A DNA stretch of 64,000 nucleotides from Ligula intestinalis (taxonomy: Eukaryota; Platyhelminthes; Cestoda; Diphyllobothriidea; Diphyllobothriidae). The notes beneath the pieces were generated by a model. The model did not search any database and had not been told where the DNA came from. It saw only the letters and a program-made list of their open reading frames with translations. A program made the position numbers and the translations under genes. The stretch spans positions 66,983,075 to 67,047,074 of the forward strand of contig JAYGXS010000003.1 in NCBI GenBank assembly GCA_036362985.1, given 5' to 3'. Below are positions 42,680 through 54,184 of the stretch, piece by piece. The first letter of the stretch is position 1, and each line of letters starts with the position of its first letter.

Positions 42680-44940
42680 CAGAATCTTTGTTGATGTACT
42701 TGCAGACGTACTTGATGGACTTCGCTGAGTTGCAAAATCCAACATTGATTAAGGCGTTGAATACTTTTGACAGTAGTGGACAAAACGGCACAATCCATCG
42801 GTTATCAATTTCCACCCCTTTGTTTCGCCTGTCATTGATAACTGCTTCGAGTCCGCAAATATTAGGTTGTCGCCTTCCGTAGAGAGGGTACCCATCGCCA
42901 TCAGTCTGAGTTGCACCTAGGAATCACTTGGGATATATCCTGGTACATTTACCATCCTTCATGCAAGGACTGTTGGGATTTATCTGACCCCATGGGTCAT
43001 GCACCATTTGAGTTTTGATCGTTTCAAGCAGAACAGGGTCAACAGGCCGGTCAGGCAACTCTGCGCATATGAATTGGTCGACATCTGAAGAATGCAGTTT
43101 TTCCTTTAGCCAGACCAAAATGTGAGCGTGGGGCAGTCCTCTCTTCTGCCACTCTACAGTTTACACATGACACTGAACGTCACCAAAAATATTGAATTTT
43201 GTGATGTGTTTCATCATGGTTTTCAACTGAAGCTGGAATACCCGTGCTGACAAATCATGGCGATCCTTTGGCATTTGACCGGGGAGCAGCTCATGAGTAA
43301 TTTTAGGCCATGATGGGTTGCAGGTTAACGTAATGAGTAGATCTGGGCGTCCAAAATGTCTAACGTAAACCAACGCATATATCATGCATTTATCGAGGAA
43401 ACCCAGTGTGGCTTGATGGCAAGATGAAAAGTTGACCGCAACCAGCATTATCGCCAACATCAGTAAGGATATTGCCTCTAAGGTGGATGTATTTGTCCAC
43501 GCGAAGTTATTTCTGGTGTGTTTGAAAATAAAAAAGTCGCTCTGTTTCCATTTTGGCAAACATATTACCAGCAAGTTGAAGGAACAACCTTTTGAATCGA
43601 CAAAGTAGGTTGTAAGATCATTCTCGAATCATCAAGTGATATGAGTAGAAGGCTTTACAGCTGACTGTTTTATGGATGGCTATTTGAAGTGGTAACCGTT
43701 TTCACCATTAACATGCATGAGAGGGTAGTGCAAAGTGCCGTATGAACGGTGTGACTCATATATCCTTTGCAGTGTATCGTCTCTCCTTCTCAAGACAATA
43801 TTTCTGTGGCCACGCTGTGTTTCTGAAATGATGACGGCTACCTCGTTACATGTGGGAGCATTGAATCTTCGTTTATTTTCTTCACGAGGACTTTTACCCG
43901 CATCTATGACAATAGTTAAGTCAATGGAAGCGTGCATCTCCAAGGCGGACTTGAAACTGTTAACGTAGCTGTTGCGTTGGTGTAGCATGTCTTATAGGGA
44001 CAATATTATGTGATGCTTCAAGTCTGGGTAAACTCAGGATCAGCTTTGAGCCTGCAGGTTGATGTCTTCTACGAAGTATTTCTGTAGAAATGTCGGCCTG
44101 CCATCAGGAGGAGGTGGTAACCATCCAATCTGGTCGCAAACTTGGCCTTCCACCTTAAAGGTTGGCATAAATCCAACCTTATGAACAATGTTGGCACAAA
44201 AGGAGGTCATTTGAAACGCCCCGTTGTGCTTTCGAATGTTTGAGAGAAAATTTTTCGAGTCGTCGGTATCACCAGCAAGCAATGTTTGGATTATTTCTGG
44301 TGGATGTGGGAAGTTATGCAGGAGAACTTTGCCATTGGAACATCACATGCCGTTTTTTTCACCAGTCCATTTTTTCCGTCTGACAATGCCCGCAAACTTC
44401 CACCATCTTCCCAATGGAAATATTTGCATCTCCCGCATAACCATGCCTTGGGTTGTAATTGAGTGAGGCCTTTTTCCATACTTGAGCATTTATGGAAGCA
44501 ATTTACGGGCCAGGGTCGCCAAACCATATGTAAAATGGTTGCGAACTTGAGTTTTCAGAATCGGTTTGCCGTTAATCCGCTCTTTGTGATGCTTGCATAG
44601 CCAGACGTGCACTTCTACGTCTAGGTAATTCGTTTTACCGACGTTGCGTGTCTCTTATCCTACCTAGCTCTCTTCTTTGCAGAGTTTGGACTTCAGTTTT
44701 TTGGGAGCGATTAGTTTTATGGCGAATCGCGTCTTCGTGCCTTCGTTGGAGTATTTGCTCTTCGGTTTGTTGGGAGTGATTAGTTGGATGGCGAATCGTA
44801 TCTTTGTATCTTCTTTGCAGCATTTGATCTCCGGTTTCTTTGGATCGTCGATATCGCTGACGCATAGCATTAGTTTCCAGGCGAAGCCGTCTTTCTGCAT
44901 GTGTTGTTTGCAAATGTCTATAAACATTGGCAAATCTCTT
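42680..44940 (-). pseudogene. Helitron replication initiator (Rep) domain, helicase missing
   Basis: Helitron RepHel proteins carry an HUH nuclease that starts rolling-circle transposition, joined to a Pif1-type helicase. From the 5' side: 44913-44635, an Arg/Gln-rich N-terminus with three similar units (QMLQRRYKDTIRH, QILQRRHEDAIRH, QTLQRRELGRIRD); CGRCKYFHW and CSNGKVLLHNFPHPPE (Cys-rich zinc-finger region); LLAGDTDDSKNFLSNIRKH; RRFNAPTCNEVAVII; ALVYVRHFGRPDLLITLTCN, LPGQMPKDRHDLSARVF; KRGLPHAHILVW with the HUH pair HAH (43115-43135); NPNSPCMKDGKC; and SIKYVCKYINK with both tyrosines (42688-42714). From 44330 to 42680 one frame is kept, broken by about five stops. The helicase half is absent. 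Confidence 0.93.
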
Positions 44941-44944
44941 CTAT

Positions 44945-46985
44945 TCCATCGTCTGAACTTGTGTTCTCGCGGCTGCTCTAATTCCTTTTCTACCTAATGA
45001 GGTAGAACCTACAAATAGGTTATTATTCTGAACAAAAAAACATTGGGTAGAAAAGAAGTAAGCCCACAACGTTACATTTAGTCACCGGTCCATCATCGTT
45101 TGTCGGGTTGTTTGTGTTCAGAACATTTCTGACGGCATCACTGATGTCCATTATGATAATTTGCAAAGATTAGAATGAAAGTGTAGGGATTTATGTGGTG
45201 GGCCATTCAATCTAATCTAAGAGCTAGCCCGCAACAACATACGCGTAAGCCGAGGGGGGGGAGGGTCCAAATGATAGTAGGTCAAGGGGTTTAGGTCACT
45301 GAGTATGAAACCCCTTCCCCACCCCCGCCCACCCCCAGTGGCGTATTCACATCCGGTTGTCACGGCGGGTGTCAATCGCGAGTCTGAAACAGCTGCCTGC
45401 CATCAATGATAAAGGGGATAAAAACAGACAGTGACACCAGCACTCTCCCCTGTGATCGACGTACAGACTGGCGCGTGAAAGGCGCGCAAAAGGCGGGCAG
45501 CGCGCGAGACTAATATATGGACAGGAGCGCATGCCCTGCTTGCGCGCGTGTGTGTGCCCACGCTCCGTGATCGACTTAAAAACTGATGCTATCCACCAAT
45601 GAAAATGGAGGTCTACACAGAGGCAGGCAAGACGTTTATTAAGTATACAGATAGTAATAATCCAGCGACATAATCATATGAGATTAAAGATTCATCATTG
45701 CGGCAGTTTTTGAACTTTATTTTTCGCGGCCGCCTGCACGTCCACTCCGGATAAAAATAAACTACATAATTAATGTACATTTGATTTTTTGATTTTTGAT
45801 GGTTTTATAAACTCTAATATGCGTTTCAGATAGCATGCTCAAGAATTTCATTTCGTATAAGCATTGTATAGCAAGTCATGTAATTTTTTAAACGTTCTAC
45901 TCGAAACAAAAGCGTTTATGCATGTTTACCAATGTTTTCCACTCCATAATAATGTTGACACTGATCGTCCTATGCATTCGATGTTAGGACCTTAGGTCTA
46001 CTATCTATATGATCCCTATGCAGGGAAAAGCATGTATTCCTCTGCGTCACTAAGTAGCTACAATAAACTGTTCCTAAAATGGAGCAATAAATGTTGGCTG
46101 TTTTGCATGAGTCATGAAGGGCATTAGGAAACGTTTGTCAACTGTCATTTGAATAGATATTATGCGTGCTTGAAAAAAAACCTCATAATTAGAAACTTTG
46201 TAAAACGGGAATATAAAATCTCTTTAAGTTTCTTTTCCCATCCACCTATGCCCAGTCTCAAGACAGAGTTAATAAAACCGGAGGCGGAATCGAACGCAAG
46301 TGAATGACGCGACCAAGACCCACCCCTTCACGTCCCAACGTACTCCCCATGTTCGGAATTTGTTATGGAAGTGCAACACCAGCCATACCCTGATCTACAC
46401 CACGCGTTGGTCCACTGCATCTATCACACGGTCCGTTTTCGGGGGGGCACTATCCAATGAGAACAAGAATGGCTATTTTCAAACATTATTTTTATAAAAT
46501 ATATTAAGATTTATGAGGACAAATCAATAAGAAAATAAGAATGCTAATCATGAAGTCTACTTTTACAAAGTGCAATTTTTTGCAGGCAGTCGCAAGAAAG
46601 TTTATGCAAAAACAGATCTCCTGCCACGTGTTTCACATATCCTGGGCCTACGCCAGTTGATGAGCCATCGTACAACCCCGACTCACTGTGTTTCCTAGTC
46701 GAAGATGCGTTTCAGAATCCCGGCTAGCATTTCATGAAAACGGTCAATGACTATAAGTGGGCTATTTTTAAACGACCATTAAGGCCACTTAAAACAACGT
46801 AATGCATGCCTTTTGGTAAAACAAAACAACAAACAATTTCATTCATAACGCAGAGAATCGTGCGACAGTGTGATTGTTTGGGCAGTGGAGGGTGTGATTA
46901 CCTAAGGAAACCTTGAGTGTGTACTTTTGGAAAAGGCAACTTCTAAATATAGAAGTATGTCATCTATAGGCCAAGAAGGTAAGTA
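44945..46985. other. Anonymous DNA with a CpG-rich patch
   Basis: No gene recognised. 45340-45570 is rich in CG dinucleotides and GCGCGC-type strings beside a short GT run, unlike its AT-rich surroundings. 45240-45335 has G and C homopolymer runs. A box-B-like GCGTTCGATTCCGCC lies on the minus strand near 46290, without a clear box A. Confidence 0.5.
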
Positions 46986-46989
46986 ATCG

Positions 46990-48400
46990 CGCCGGGTAGC
47001 AATGCCCTCTTCTGATGCACTATTATCATTTGCAGCTCTCATGCGTCAGGCGTAGGTGGCTGGAAAATGCCAGACAGTTCGATCCTCTACAGATGAGGCT
47101 AGCCGTTCCGCCAGGAGGGGGAGAGAATGAGGGACAGTATATAACTAAGGTCTGCTCCAGCTGGGAAATATCAGACGAAGATGTACACGTAAGAAATTTA
47201 GTATAATAATAATATGAGTAATAATATGAGTGATATTCTAAATATTGAAATCATGGGCCATGGACAGCTTAAGGCACCAGTCTGACAGAGCCCTTAAACC
47301 ATGTTATTTACGAAGTTGGTTTGGTAAGGCTGAATGAAGGAAATTTCACTCGGTAGGTATCGAGATTTGCAGCCGAAAAAACGTTTTAAGCGGATTACCA
47401 CTCAACGACAAATGTCACAGAGGTAGCTGAGTCAATGCCTCAATGTGAGGAAGACCCATTTAACTCTGTACAGGAACTAACGGGGGAGGAGAAGGGATTG
47501 ATGTAGCGTTTGAGAGTAAACATTGCATCATGTGTGAATAGGCTTAATGTACATCAGTTGATATAAGTCATGTTATGGCATGATCATAATAGAGGTGGGT
47601 GGTTAAGGGAATATCTGTTGACTGGTGTGAAGGAGAACAGGCAGCCTTTAAACGAATTCGAAGGTTGACGGATATCCTAGCAATTTCGTAATGCTTTTTA
47701 ATATCACAGAACTAAAATTCCTTACCTGATGTGTTGTGCTGTAAAAGTCCATTAATGCACGAACAGAAAAATTTCCAAAAATATCGCTTCTGAAACCGGA
47801 AAAATCTGATCTAAAGAAAATGAAAATTAGGTCGAAGCAAATTTATGGAATCACATTTTTTGCAGAAATAAGCTTTTCTGACTGCACTTTAAGATAGTAA
47901 GCGAAATAAGTACAATAGATTGTAAAGCTGATGAAATGCAAGGATCGACATTTGACAGTAGGATTTAATTCCCATTTGAAGTTGCTTATTGTTTTCATTG
48001 AGTCAAAATGTGATAAAAAAATGCTGTTTACTGCAAAAGAATATAGTTCTGATCAGCATTGTAGGAAAACATGCCAGGTTCTTTTACATCGAAGCAATTT
48101 CCTACACTAATAAACGCTGCGGATTAATACGAGATTGGGTATGACTGGCTGATGATGTATAGTAAGCTAGACATGGCCATTTCGATCTCCCTTTGCTTGG
48201 TTGGATCCACTTCTTCAAAGCAAAACTGTTTAAACTATATATGTTCAGAGAACATACAGTTTTGTTTTGCTTTCATGACATTGGGTAAGTACAGTTATGA
48301 GGTAATGCAATATTGTTGGCAAAAGAGGAGAGCAGTTAGTTTAGAAATTTCATTTTGCAAATTTGCCAAGTTTTGTGCCATAAAATTAAGTAGTTAACTT
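46990..48400 (-). repeat. Composite repeat Q, inverted copy with two insertions
   Basis: The reverse complement follows 56960-58340 in order: 48220-48400 matches 57150-57270, 47740-47960 matches 57525-57760 (CATCAGCTTTACAATCTATT against CATCAGATGTACAATCTACT), 47440-47560 matches 58040-58190, and 47020-47100 matches 58195-58280. Relative to the plus-strand copy, this copy has an extra segment at about 47105-47435 and a SINE at 48125-48215. No protein recognised. Confidence 0.75.
48125..48218 (+). mobile_element. SINE copy 6, body only, inside repeat Q
   Basis: GGGTATGACTGGCTGATGAT, then GTAAGCTAGACATGGCCATT, then TCGATCTCCCTTTGC. It interrupts repeat Q: the bases on both sides (GCAGCGTTTATTAG on the left in reverse complement, AAAACTGTTTAAAC on the right) are close together in the copy at 57.2-57.35 kb. 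The tRNA-like head is not visible. Confidence 0.7.
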
Positions 48401-48417
48401 AGAAGGCTGTAATTTTC

Positions 48418-48690
48418 TTTACCCCACCCCAGATAACGACCGTAAACAAGCATAGATGCAAACGCCCGAACATTTCATCAATTTGCCCTGTCAAGTCTAT
48501 GTAAAAGATGTCCAAACATTTTTTACCTATGGAGCAAATCAATTAGTAGAAAAAACTGAAATGGAAGGAACAGAAGACTAGTAGTTCTCTCAAAATCGTC
48601 TTTGACATTTTGTCAATCCGCTTTGAGTTTGTTATCTTAGAACTGGGCCTAAAAGAAAAAAATACAGTAAACACTGTTCCAGTATACATG
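48418..48690 (+). repeat. Direct repeat partner of 56660-56935
   Basis: Shared phrases in order: AACGACCGTAAACAAGCATA or AACGACCGTAACCAAGCATA, AAAAGATGTCCAAACA, CTATGGAGCA, TTCTCTCAAAATCGTC or TTTTCTCAAAATCGTC, TTTGTTATC, and TATACATGGATAAGTGA or TATACACGGAAAAGTGA. Same orientation at both sites although the neighbouring Q repeats are in opposite orientation, so the blocks were shuffled. Confidence 0.75.
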
Positions 48691-48699
48691 GATAAGTGA

Positions 48700-49815
48700 G
48701 TTTTTTAATTTTCAGCAGAAGATGCATCCCTTATTGTTTGGGGAAGTCAAAAACTGGTAAATATTTCAATTTTTTCGACTGAACCATAAAAAAGTATGCA
48801 GACATTCGACACCAAAATGCCTAAGTGAAGTGCTTTTTTCAGTAGGTTATTTGTTATATAAGGTTTTTTAAATTAACCTTCGGCATATGTATGCGTGACT
48901 TTCGTTCTGGATATTCGTTTTTCTCTGCAATGAGTTGACATGTTTGGGTCATTCTAAAAACACGACCCAAACAGATAGCTTCATAAGAAATAATTTTACC
49001 AACTCATTATGTAGGTAAATGCTTTCGAAAAATATATTATTTTGAAGGTTTCGTAAGCACATAGAATAGAATCCTTATTTTTGGCCAATCGACTGAAGCC
49101 ATTAAAAATCCTTAAGTGCTAATTGCCATTTAAAGAAATATTTCAACTTCATCGTAACCGAAATCCCAAAATAAACTAGTCGGAAATTTCTCTTATCGTA
49201 CAAAAAATCATACGTTTACAATTTCACCTGAAAATTCCATTAACATTTATTAGTCATTGACCGGCATGTCAGCACACAAGCTTGCGAAATATTTTACACC
49301 TGTGACCACCCAATTGGCAAAATCAAGCGAAACTCTGGTTGTCTTAGTCCAGCCTGACTCAAGCAATGGATAAACGGAAACCGTGAAACCGTGTTGCAAA
49401 ACATACTCGAAATTTGGGCTGTTCGGTAACAGCCATAGATTGCAGAGCACATAATGTGGAAGTATATGTATCAGAAATATTTATAAAACAATTATTTCCC
49501 AACGTTATTCTACTTGTGCTGCTTTATTAATTAGGTGTTTTGCAGGGACACGCTTCGTCGTCATTTAAAACTTAAGTGTACCTAGTAAGCCCGACTTTCG
49601 CTTTTCCGTAATTTTTCCTTTTTCTAAAAAGCCGCTATTTTTAAACACCGTAGTATTCCTTGATAAATCGCAATATGCCCGGTTGAATGCCAGGGAGCTT
49701 GCGTGATCTTTGTTCCCTTTCGGTGGAAATAGCTGTCGGCATGTCAAAATGCCTGTTGGCCAGCCCAAAGTCAACCAGTGGAAAGATTATTTGTTGCTGT
49801 TCGCTTGAAATTTTG
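48700..49815. other. Anonymous AT-rich DNA
   Basis: No gene or named repeat recognised. Confidence 0.5.
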
Positions 49816-49823
49816 CTGGCGCA

Positions 49824-52160
49824 TCAGTGACACAGTTTTGGATTTGGCTCATGTGACCTCCGACCCTCACCCCTATTTTCTGTGAGCGTGGACTCTCGGT
49901 TCCGCGTGTTTGTTTGCTCTACTGGTCCCATTTTAATTGATACGAAACTTGTACGAAGCGCCTGGTAGGCGGAGTGAAAGTCTATAGCTCGGATGATTGA
50001 GTCAGTCGAGAACCAACTTTCGAGCAGTGGTCTAGCCATCTTCTCATGGGCTCTGCCGATCGTCCTGTCTTTTTCAAAAACAAAATCGTGGTTCGGCTGT
50101 TGCAAGTTATCATAGACCAAATACAGTCTGTCTTGACTTTTGATTGAAAGTTAGAATGCGCACGATAATGTATGTGGGCATTTACCCTTTTTTTCCAACG
50201 TGCCTGGCATCGCAATTTCTGCATAGTATTCTCCAGACCACTGCTGACTGTGCGGTTACTGGGTTTCATGACTTACTATCTGATTGTGAATTCTTGTCTA
50301 TGAGCCAAGCAGATCTTAAAAGGTTTTTGGATTTTCACAGTCGCCTCTGAAATGCTTTTCACGTAGGGATTGCGAGCCAACACTGTGGATTTTTTCCATC
50401 GACCGCCGAAAAAGAGGCTTCCTGGAACACTTGCGGATGAGGACCTTCGAATAGCCATCGGCTTGAAAGAGGATATGAACGTTATTCAGCATTCCAGCTT
50501 CCACTGTAATCGCTAAAATGTGCTTAAGTACGTCGGAAGATGTTTCTGACATAACTGTGTTTGTGATCAACAGCGTGATTGCTTCTGAACTGGCGGATGC
50601 GTCTAGTGTTCACTGCTAGGGTAAATCGTTGTCCTTATCTTTCCGTCCGCTCGTTTTTCTCAAGGAACAGCAACTAATCGTTGACTTCTTCCATAGTTAA
50701 ACGTGATGTCTGGAAAGGTGAAATTCAATAATGCCTTGAAAGCTTGCACATATCTTGTCTTGCGTATGCCGACAGTTCCATGGACGTATCAGGCTCAAAA
50801 CTCCGGTGTGTCCGAGCAGAAGATCAGCTGTCCGAGCTTCTGTAGAACTGTTTTGGTAGGTATTCCTGACAGAGGCGAGTCCATCATTGTCCCTTTCTTT
50901 TGTTCGTACACCCAGCCGTTGAAGGTGAAGAAGGTCTGAATACACAGTTCGAGGAGCCCGATTATGTGTGCTCGTTTGAGCTGGTGGTCGGCCTCGTCGC
51001 TAATGTTAATAGCCTGTGTGGAATAACCAGTGCAGTTGGAATAGGGATGAATAACGAGATCACATCTTATGACAACATCATTTCGACTGCCTCTGCTTCA
51101 AGGTGCTATTAAACGACTTCCCTTTTCACCTTAGAATACTTGGATTGGAAAAAAAGTCGTTGATACAACCATTTTTTCAGTCCAATTGTCGGCATGCCAG
51201 GCAATGCGACGATGAAACGTAGGGACTTTCGTGGCTCTTGGAACTTTGGCATGCCGCAGACGCGCACCATTGCGGTATCAGTGGCTTATGTGACCAGCGA
51301 CTCCTTTCTCATCCAAACTTCTGCTTTTCTCAGCTTGTAGCTCATTTTGTTTATGCTGTTCACGAGCATGTAGCGACCTCGTATCCTAAGCCATGCTTTG
51401 TTCGCACACCTCTGGGGCATGTCTGGTATGTCTGTTATTCGTGTCCACTAAACACGTGCGCACCCAAGCCTGTCAAATGCAGGTTAAGGTCACGGACATG
51501 CCTGCCCGACCAAACTGCCCAACCACTTCCCAAGACCAGTTCACAAAGGACCTTAGTCTGGTGACTACTTACGCTTAGACACTCCCGGAGCCGGCGATAT
51601 CATGGTCGGTTGCAGACATCTGGCCCTCGTGAACTAACCACCGGAATGCGACTCTGGATCCGGCCCGCTCATGGCTGGACTGCACTCGTCTGGGAGTAAA
51701 TTACCCACTTCTAATATTCTAATACTTCTACGTATAAGTATATTATCCATAACACTCTGGCTTTATCTTATCTACTATTTCATAACCGTTGGGATGCGTT
51801 CTATCTTCTGGTATCCAGCCGGACTACTTCATATCCAGCCACAAGCTTTTTGAACTCGTTGGTAGTCCATGGCGCATAGGATTCTTTGTCCATCAAGAGG
51901 TTCTCTTCTTTTGTCGCATACGGAGACTTATTCATAGCGACCATCGAGTATCCTCCGTTAGTGAGCAGGGTGCTTATATCTTCTTTTTTTTCAGGCCCTC
52001 AGAAGTTCTCGTTCTTTTGTTTTAGAAATCGTCATTTGGGATTTCTCCTGGAGGAGTAAAATGGCCACAGCCTGCTGCATTGCGTTCTTGCACTCCTCGT
52101 TTATCTCGTCGATTTGAAGGATGCAGCTACGTCTTCTGGTCAAACATTTCTCCTGCTGGA
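49824..52160 (-). pseudogene. Penelope-like element PLE1, RT plus GIY-YIG endonuclease (broken)
   Basis: A nearly complete PLE protein on the minus strand. 52150-51830: NEECKNAMQQAVAILLLQEK and SMVAMNKSPYATKEENLLMD (N-terminal conserved region). 51290-51180: MVRVCGMPKFQEP and RFIVALPGMPTIG (RT motifs normally LPK.HKPG and RPIVS..G.PT). 50902-50870: GTMMDSPLSGI (normally TPMGSPLS). 50795-50763: YVHGTVGI, where the catalytic YVDD is destroyed. 50570-50276: linker, with ARNPYVKSISEATVKIQKPF. 50260-50200: AVVWRILCRNCDARHVG, an eroded GIY-YIG core. 50120-49824: DFVFEKDRTIGRAHEKMARP, LLESWFSTD. A segment of about 470 bases at 51340-51810 has no counterpart in PLE2 and looks inserted. Many frameshifts and stops. 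Confidence 0.9.
51340..51810. mobile_element. Unidentified insertion inside PLE1
   Basis: PLE2 passes from its RIVAVPGTPTFG region to the N-terminal region within about 100 bases; PLE1 needs about 550. The extra sequence has a GC-rich half (51420-51670) and an AT-rich half (51690-51790). No terminal repeats are obvious by eye and no coding frame is recognised. Confidence 0.5.
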
Positions 52161-52164
52161 TTTT

Positions 52165-52820
52165 GCGTCAGAGGATGGAACCACTAGTTGTTTCTGAGTG
52201 ATAGAATTGGAGCTCTAGTTGTGAACCAGTACTCTCTCAAAAGAGGATTGCTCTGACGGACCGATTTTCTCCAAGTTTGCAGAAAAGTGGTCATCATGTA
52301 CTTTTCAATTGTGCCATACACTATCTAGGATTTCCGCCTGGAGGGTTCGCAGCTCGTGCGACGTAAACGTCGACCGGCAGGTTGAGGAATGCTGTTCAAT
52401 CATACGTCGGTAGTTCTGAATTGGAAAGTGGAAATCAGGTATTAGTAGTCTGATTATGTTCTTCATGAAATCTGCCATGGTCGGTTGGCAGATTGGTGGA
52501 TTGACACTCACTGGTCATTAACGGGACTCGTTTGTTAAGTTGTGCTTGAGGCATACCAGCAGCCACACAGCGGCTACACATAATGCCATTACCGCCAATG
52601 CCAGAAAGCCTAGACTAGGACGACGGAACGTGGAATTGTCATGTATGGTTAGGAAGCCTTCGTCAGTCTGCCATACTGAGGAGGGCGCTGGACACAGCTG
52701 GGCCTGAAAGCCCCGTTTTTTCCTCACCAAGTTTCATATACTCCAATGCTCTACCAACGAGGTCTCGTGCTCGTTAGTTTCAGAGTTAAAATTAGAAGCA
52801 AAATTTTCCTCAAAATTAAA
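52165..52820. other. Anonymous DNA upstream of PLE1, with two short minus-strand frames
   Basis: Two minus-strand frames (52305-52511, 68 codons; 52518-52730, 70 codons) lie just 5' of PLE1. The second has a strongly hydrophobic stretch (SLGFLALAVMALCVAAVW) that would suit one membrane segment. I do not recognise either and do not call them genes. They could belong to a PLE leader region. A box-A-like GTTGGTAGAGCATTGG lies on the minus strand near 52755 without box B. Confidence 0.4.
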
Positions 52821-52824
52821 CAAT

Positions 52825-53700
52825 ACAACACTCTACAGAAGATATTTAGATGAGGTCTTCGCGATTGTTGACAACACAAAGGAAGCCAAGGAATTATTGT
52901 CTGCAATGAACAGTTTGCATCCCAAGAGTAAACATACTATGGAGCGGGAACAAGCGAACCAGCATTTCTTCCTCGACGTTCACGTGTCCAGACAGAAAGA
53001 TGGCTCATTACACAGACGGTCAACCATAAGAATACTTGGAAAAGTCAGTAACTGCATAATCTGAGTTTTTCCCATTAAATGGAAATGCAAATTGGCATAT
53101 ATTCTCTTCCAGGGGACGAAAAAATACCCTTTATGGATACATTCGATGCAGAGATAGCCTGTCTCAAAGAAAATGTACTGAAGTAAAAACATCCAGCACA
53201 GTTTATGGACAAGTATATTAAACCCTTATGAACTAAAATGACAGAAAATTTAGTTCCTGAAAAGCCTGTTTTCATTTCCTTGCCCTCTAAGGGCTAGAAC
53301 ATTGTAAATACCCTCAAGAGACGCCCACTTAACACCATTGAAATGACACACAATACTGCCGAACTCATATTTTACAATCCAACTAAGCCCTTGTGCGAAG
53401 GATGCCTTACCATTTAAGCAACTTCTAATTGTGGTTACGAATTAACATGCACTTACGGATGCAAGTGCATAGGGCGAATGCAATGGCGATTGGCAGACAG
53501 AGCCAAGGAACGCTTGCATAGTTGGCTATTGAAATAGGAAAATAAAACCCCTCGTTCTTCCATTACTGAACACTTGCTGGATAGAGGTCATTCAGTGGAC
53601 CTCAAAACTTCTTTGCGAGTACTTGCTGGGGCACAAACAACTGTTATCTTGCGTTTCTTGGAGGCAGGCCATATACGGCGGTCGATATGGTGGTGCGGTA
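52825..53700 (+). pseudogene. Penelope-like element PLE6, RT C-terminus plus GIY-YIG endonuclease (broken)
   Basis: Opens with NTTLYRRYLDEVFAIVDNTK (52825-52885), the RT catalytic box in which YxDD reads YLDE, and continues ELLSAMNSLHPKSKHTME, then FFLDVHVSRQKDGSL, the region after the RT palm. After stops, NLVPEKPVFISLPSKG and NTAELIFYNPTKPL lead into the nuclease: CGYELTCTYGCKCIG (YGC...CIG at the GIY-YIG position), RMQWRLADRAKERLHSWLLK, a stop, SSITEHLLDRGHSVDLKTSL and ILRFLEAGHIRR. Stops are mostly single substitutions and long stretches keep frame, so it is moderately old. The lineage equals the fragment at 37.3 kb and differs from PLE1 and PLE2. The 3' end abuts the pseudo-LTR-like repeat at 53716. 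Confidence 0.88.
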
Positions 53701-53715
53701 AGGTGTCTATCGATC

Positions 53716-54142
53716 CGGTTACAGGACATGCGCGTCTGCATGTCAACTGGGGACCTTTCCAGACAATCACATGGTGACAAAGACAATATGCTGAAAAGTG
53801 TGCCGACAATGACAAATCAGGCTTGGCTGTTCATATCTGGCTTACTACCCGCCATCGGCTACTCACGATGGGTTTCAAGTAGATTATATCCAGCTGAATG
53901 CCAACTGCAGGTTCGTAAAAAACAACCATCTTAGATTCTATCATCGTCATCTTTGAATTTTAAATGGTCAAACGATGGTGCTGGCAATGCTGTCCTATAA
54001 TTCATGCGCCTGGCTTTAATGCAAGACTTTTACCATCAAGTGCAAGGCCAGAAAGTGCAGATTTGCCGTATATATTGGGGACCCATTGATGGCTTAAGTA
54101 CCTTTTTCAGCTGCTGTGTGAACTGGAGTATATTGATCTTCT
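53716..54142 (-). repeat. Pseudo-LTR-like direct repeat, downstream copy, of PLE2
   Basis: Aligns without inversion to 55241-55627: GGTTACAGGACATGC or GGTTACAAGACATGC, TCTGGCTTACTACCCGCCAT or TCTGGCTTACTATCCGCTGT, ATGCGCCTGGCTTTAATGC or ATGCGCCTGGCTTTGATGC, CGTATATATTGGGGACCCAT in both, TTTTCAGCTGCTGTGTGAAC in both. Strand given as that of PLE2. Penelope elements typically carry such direct repeats (pseudo-LTRs). Confidence 0.75.
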
Positions 54143-54184
54143 CACTGTCGTCGTTAACTGTGCCTGAATACATCGGAAAAGGGT

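Noticed and set aside
52518..52730. Small membrane protein gene on the minus strand
   Set aside because: One hydrophobic stretch in a 70-codon frame within a PLE-rich region is not enough; no start context, homologue or partner was seen.
52735..52790. tRNA-like box A (GTTGGTAGAGCATTGG, minus strand)
   Set aside because: No box B or cloverleaf follows; isolated similarity.
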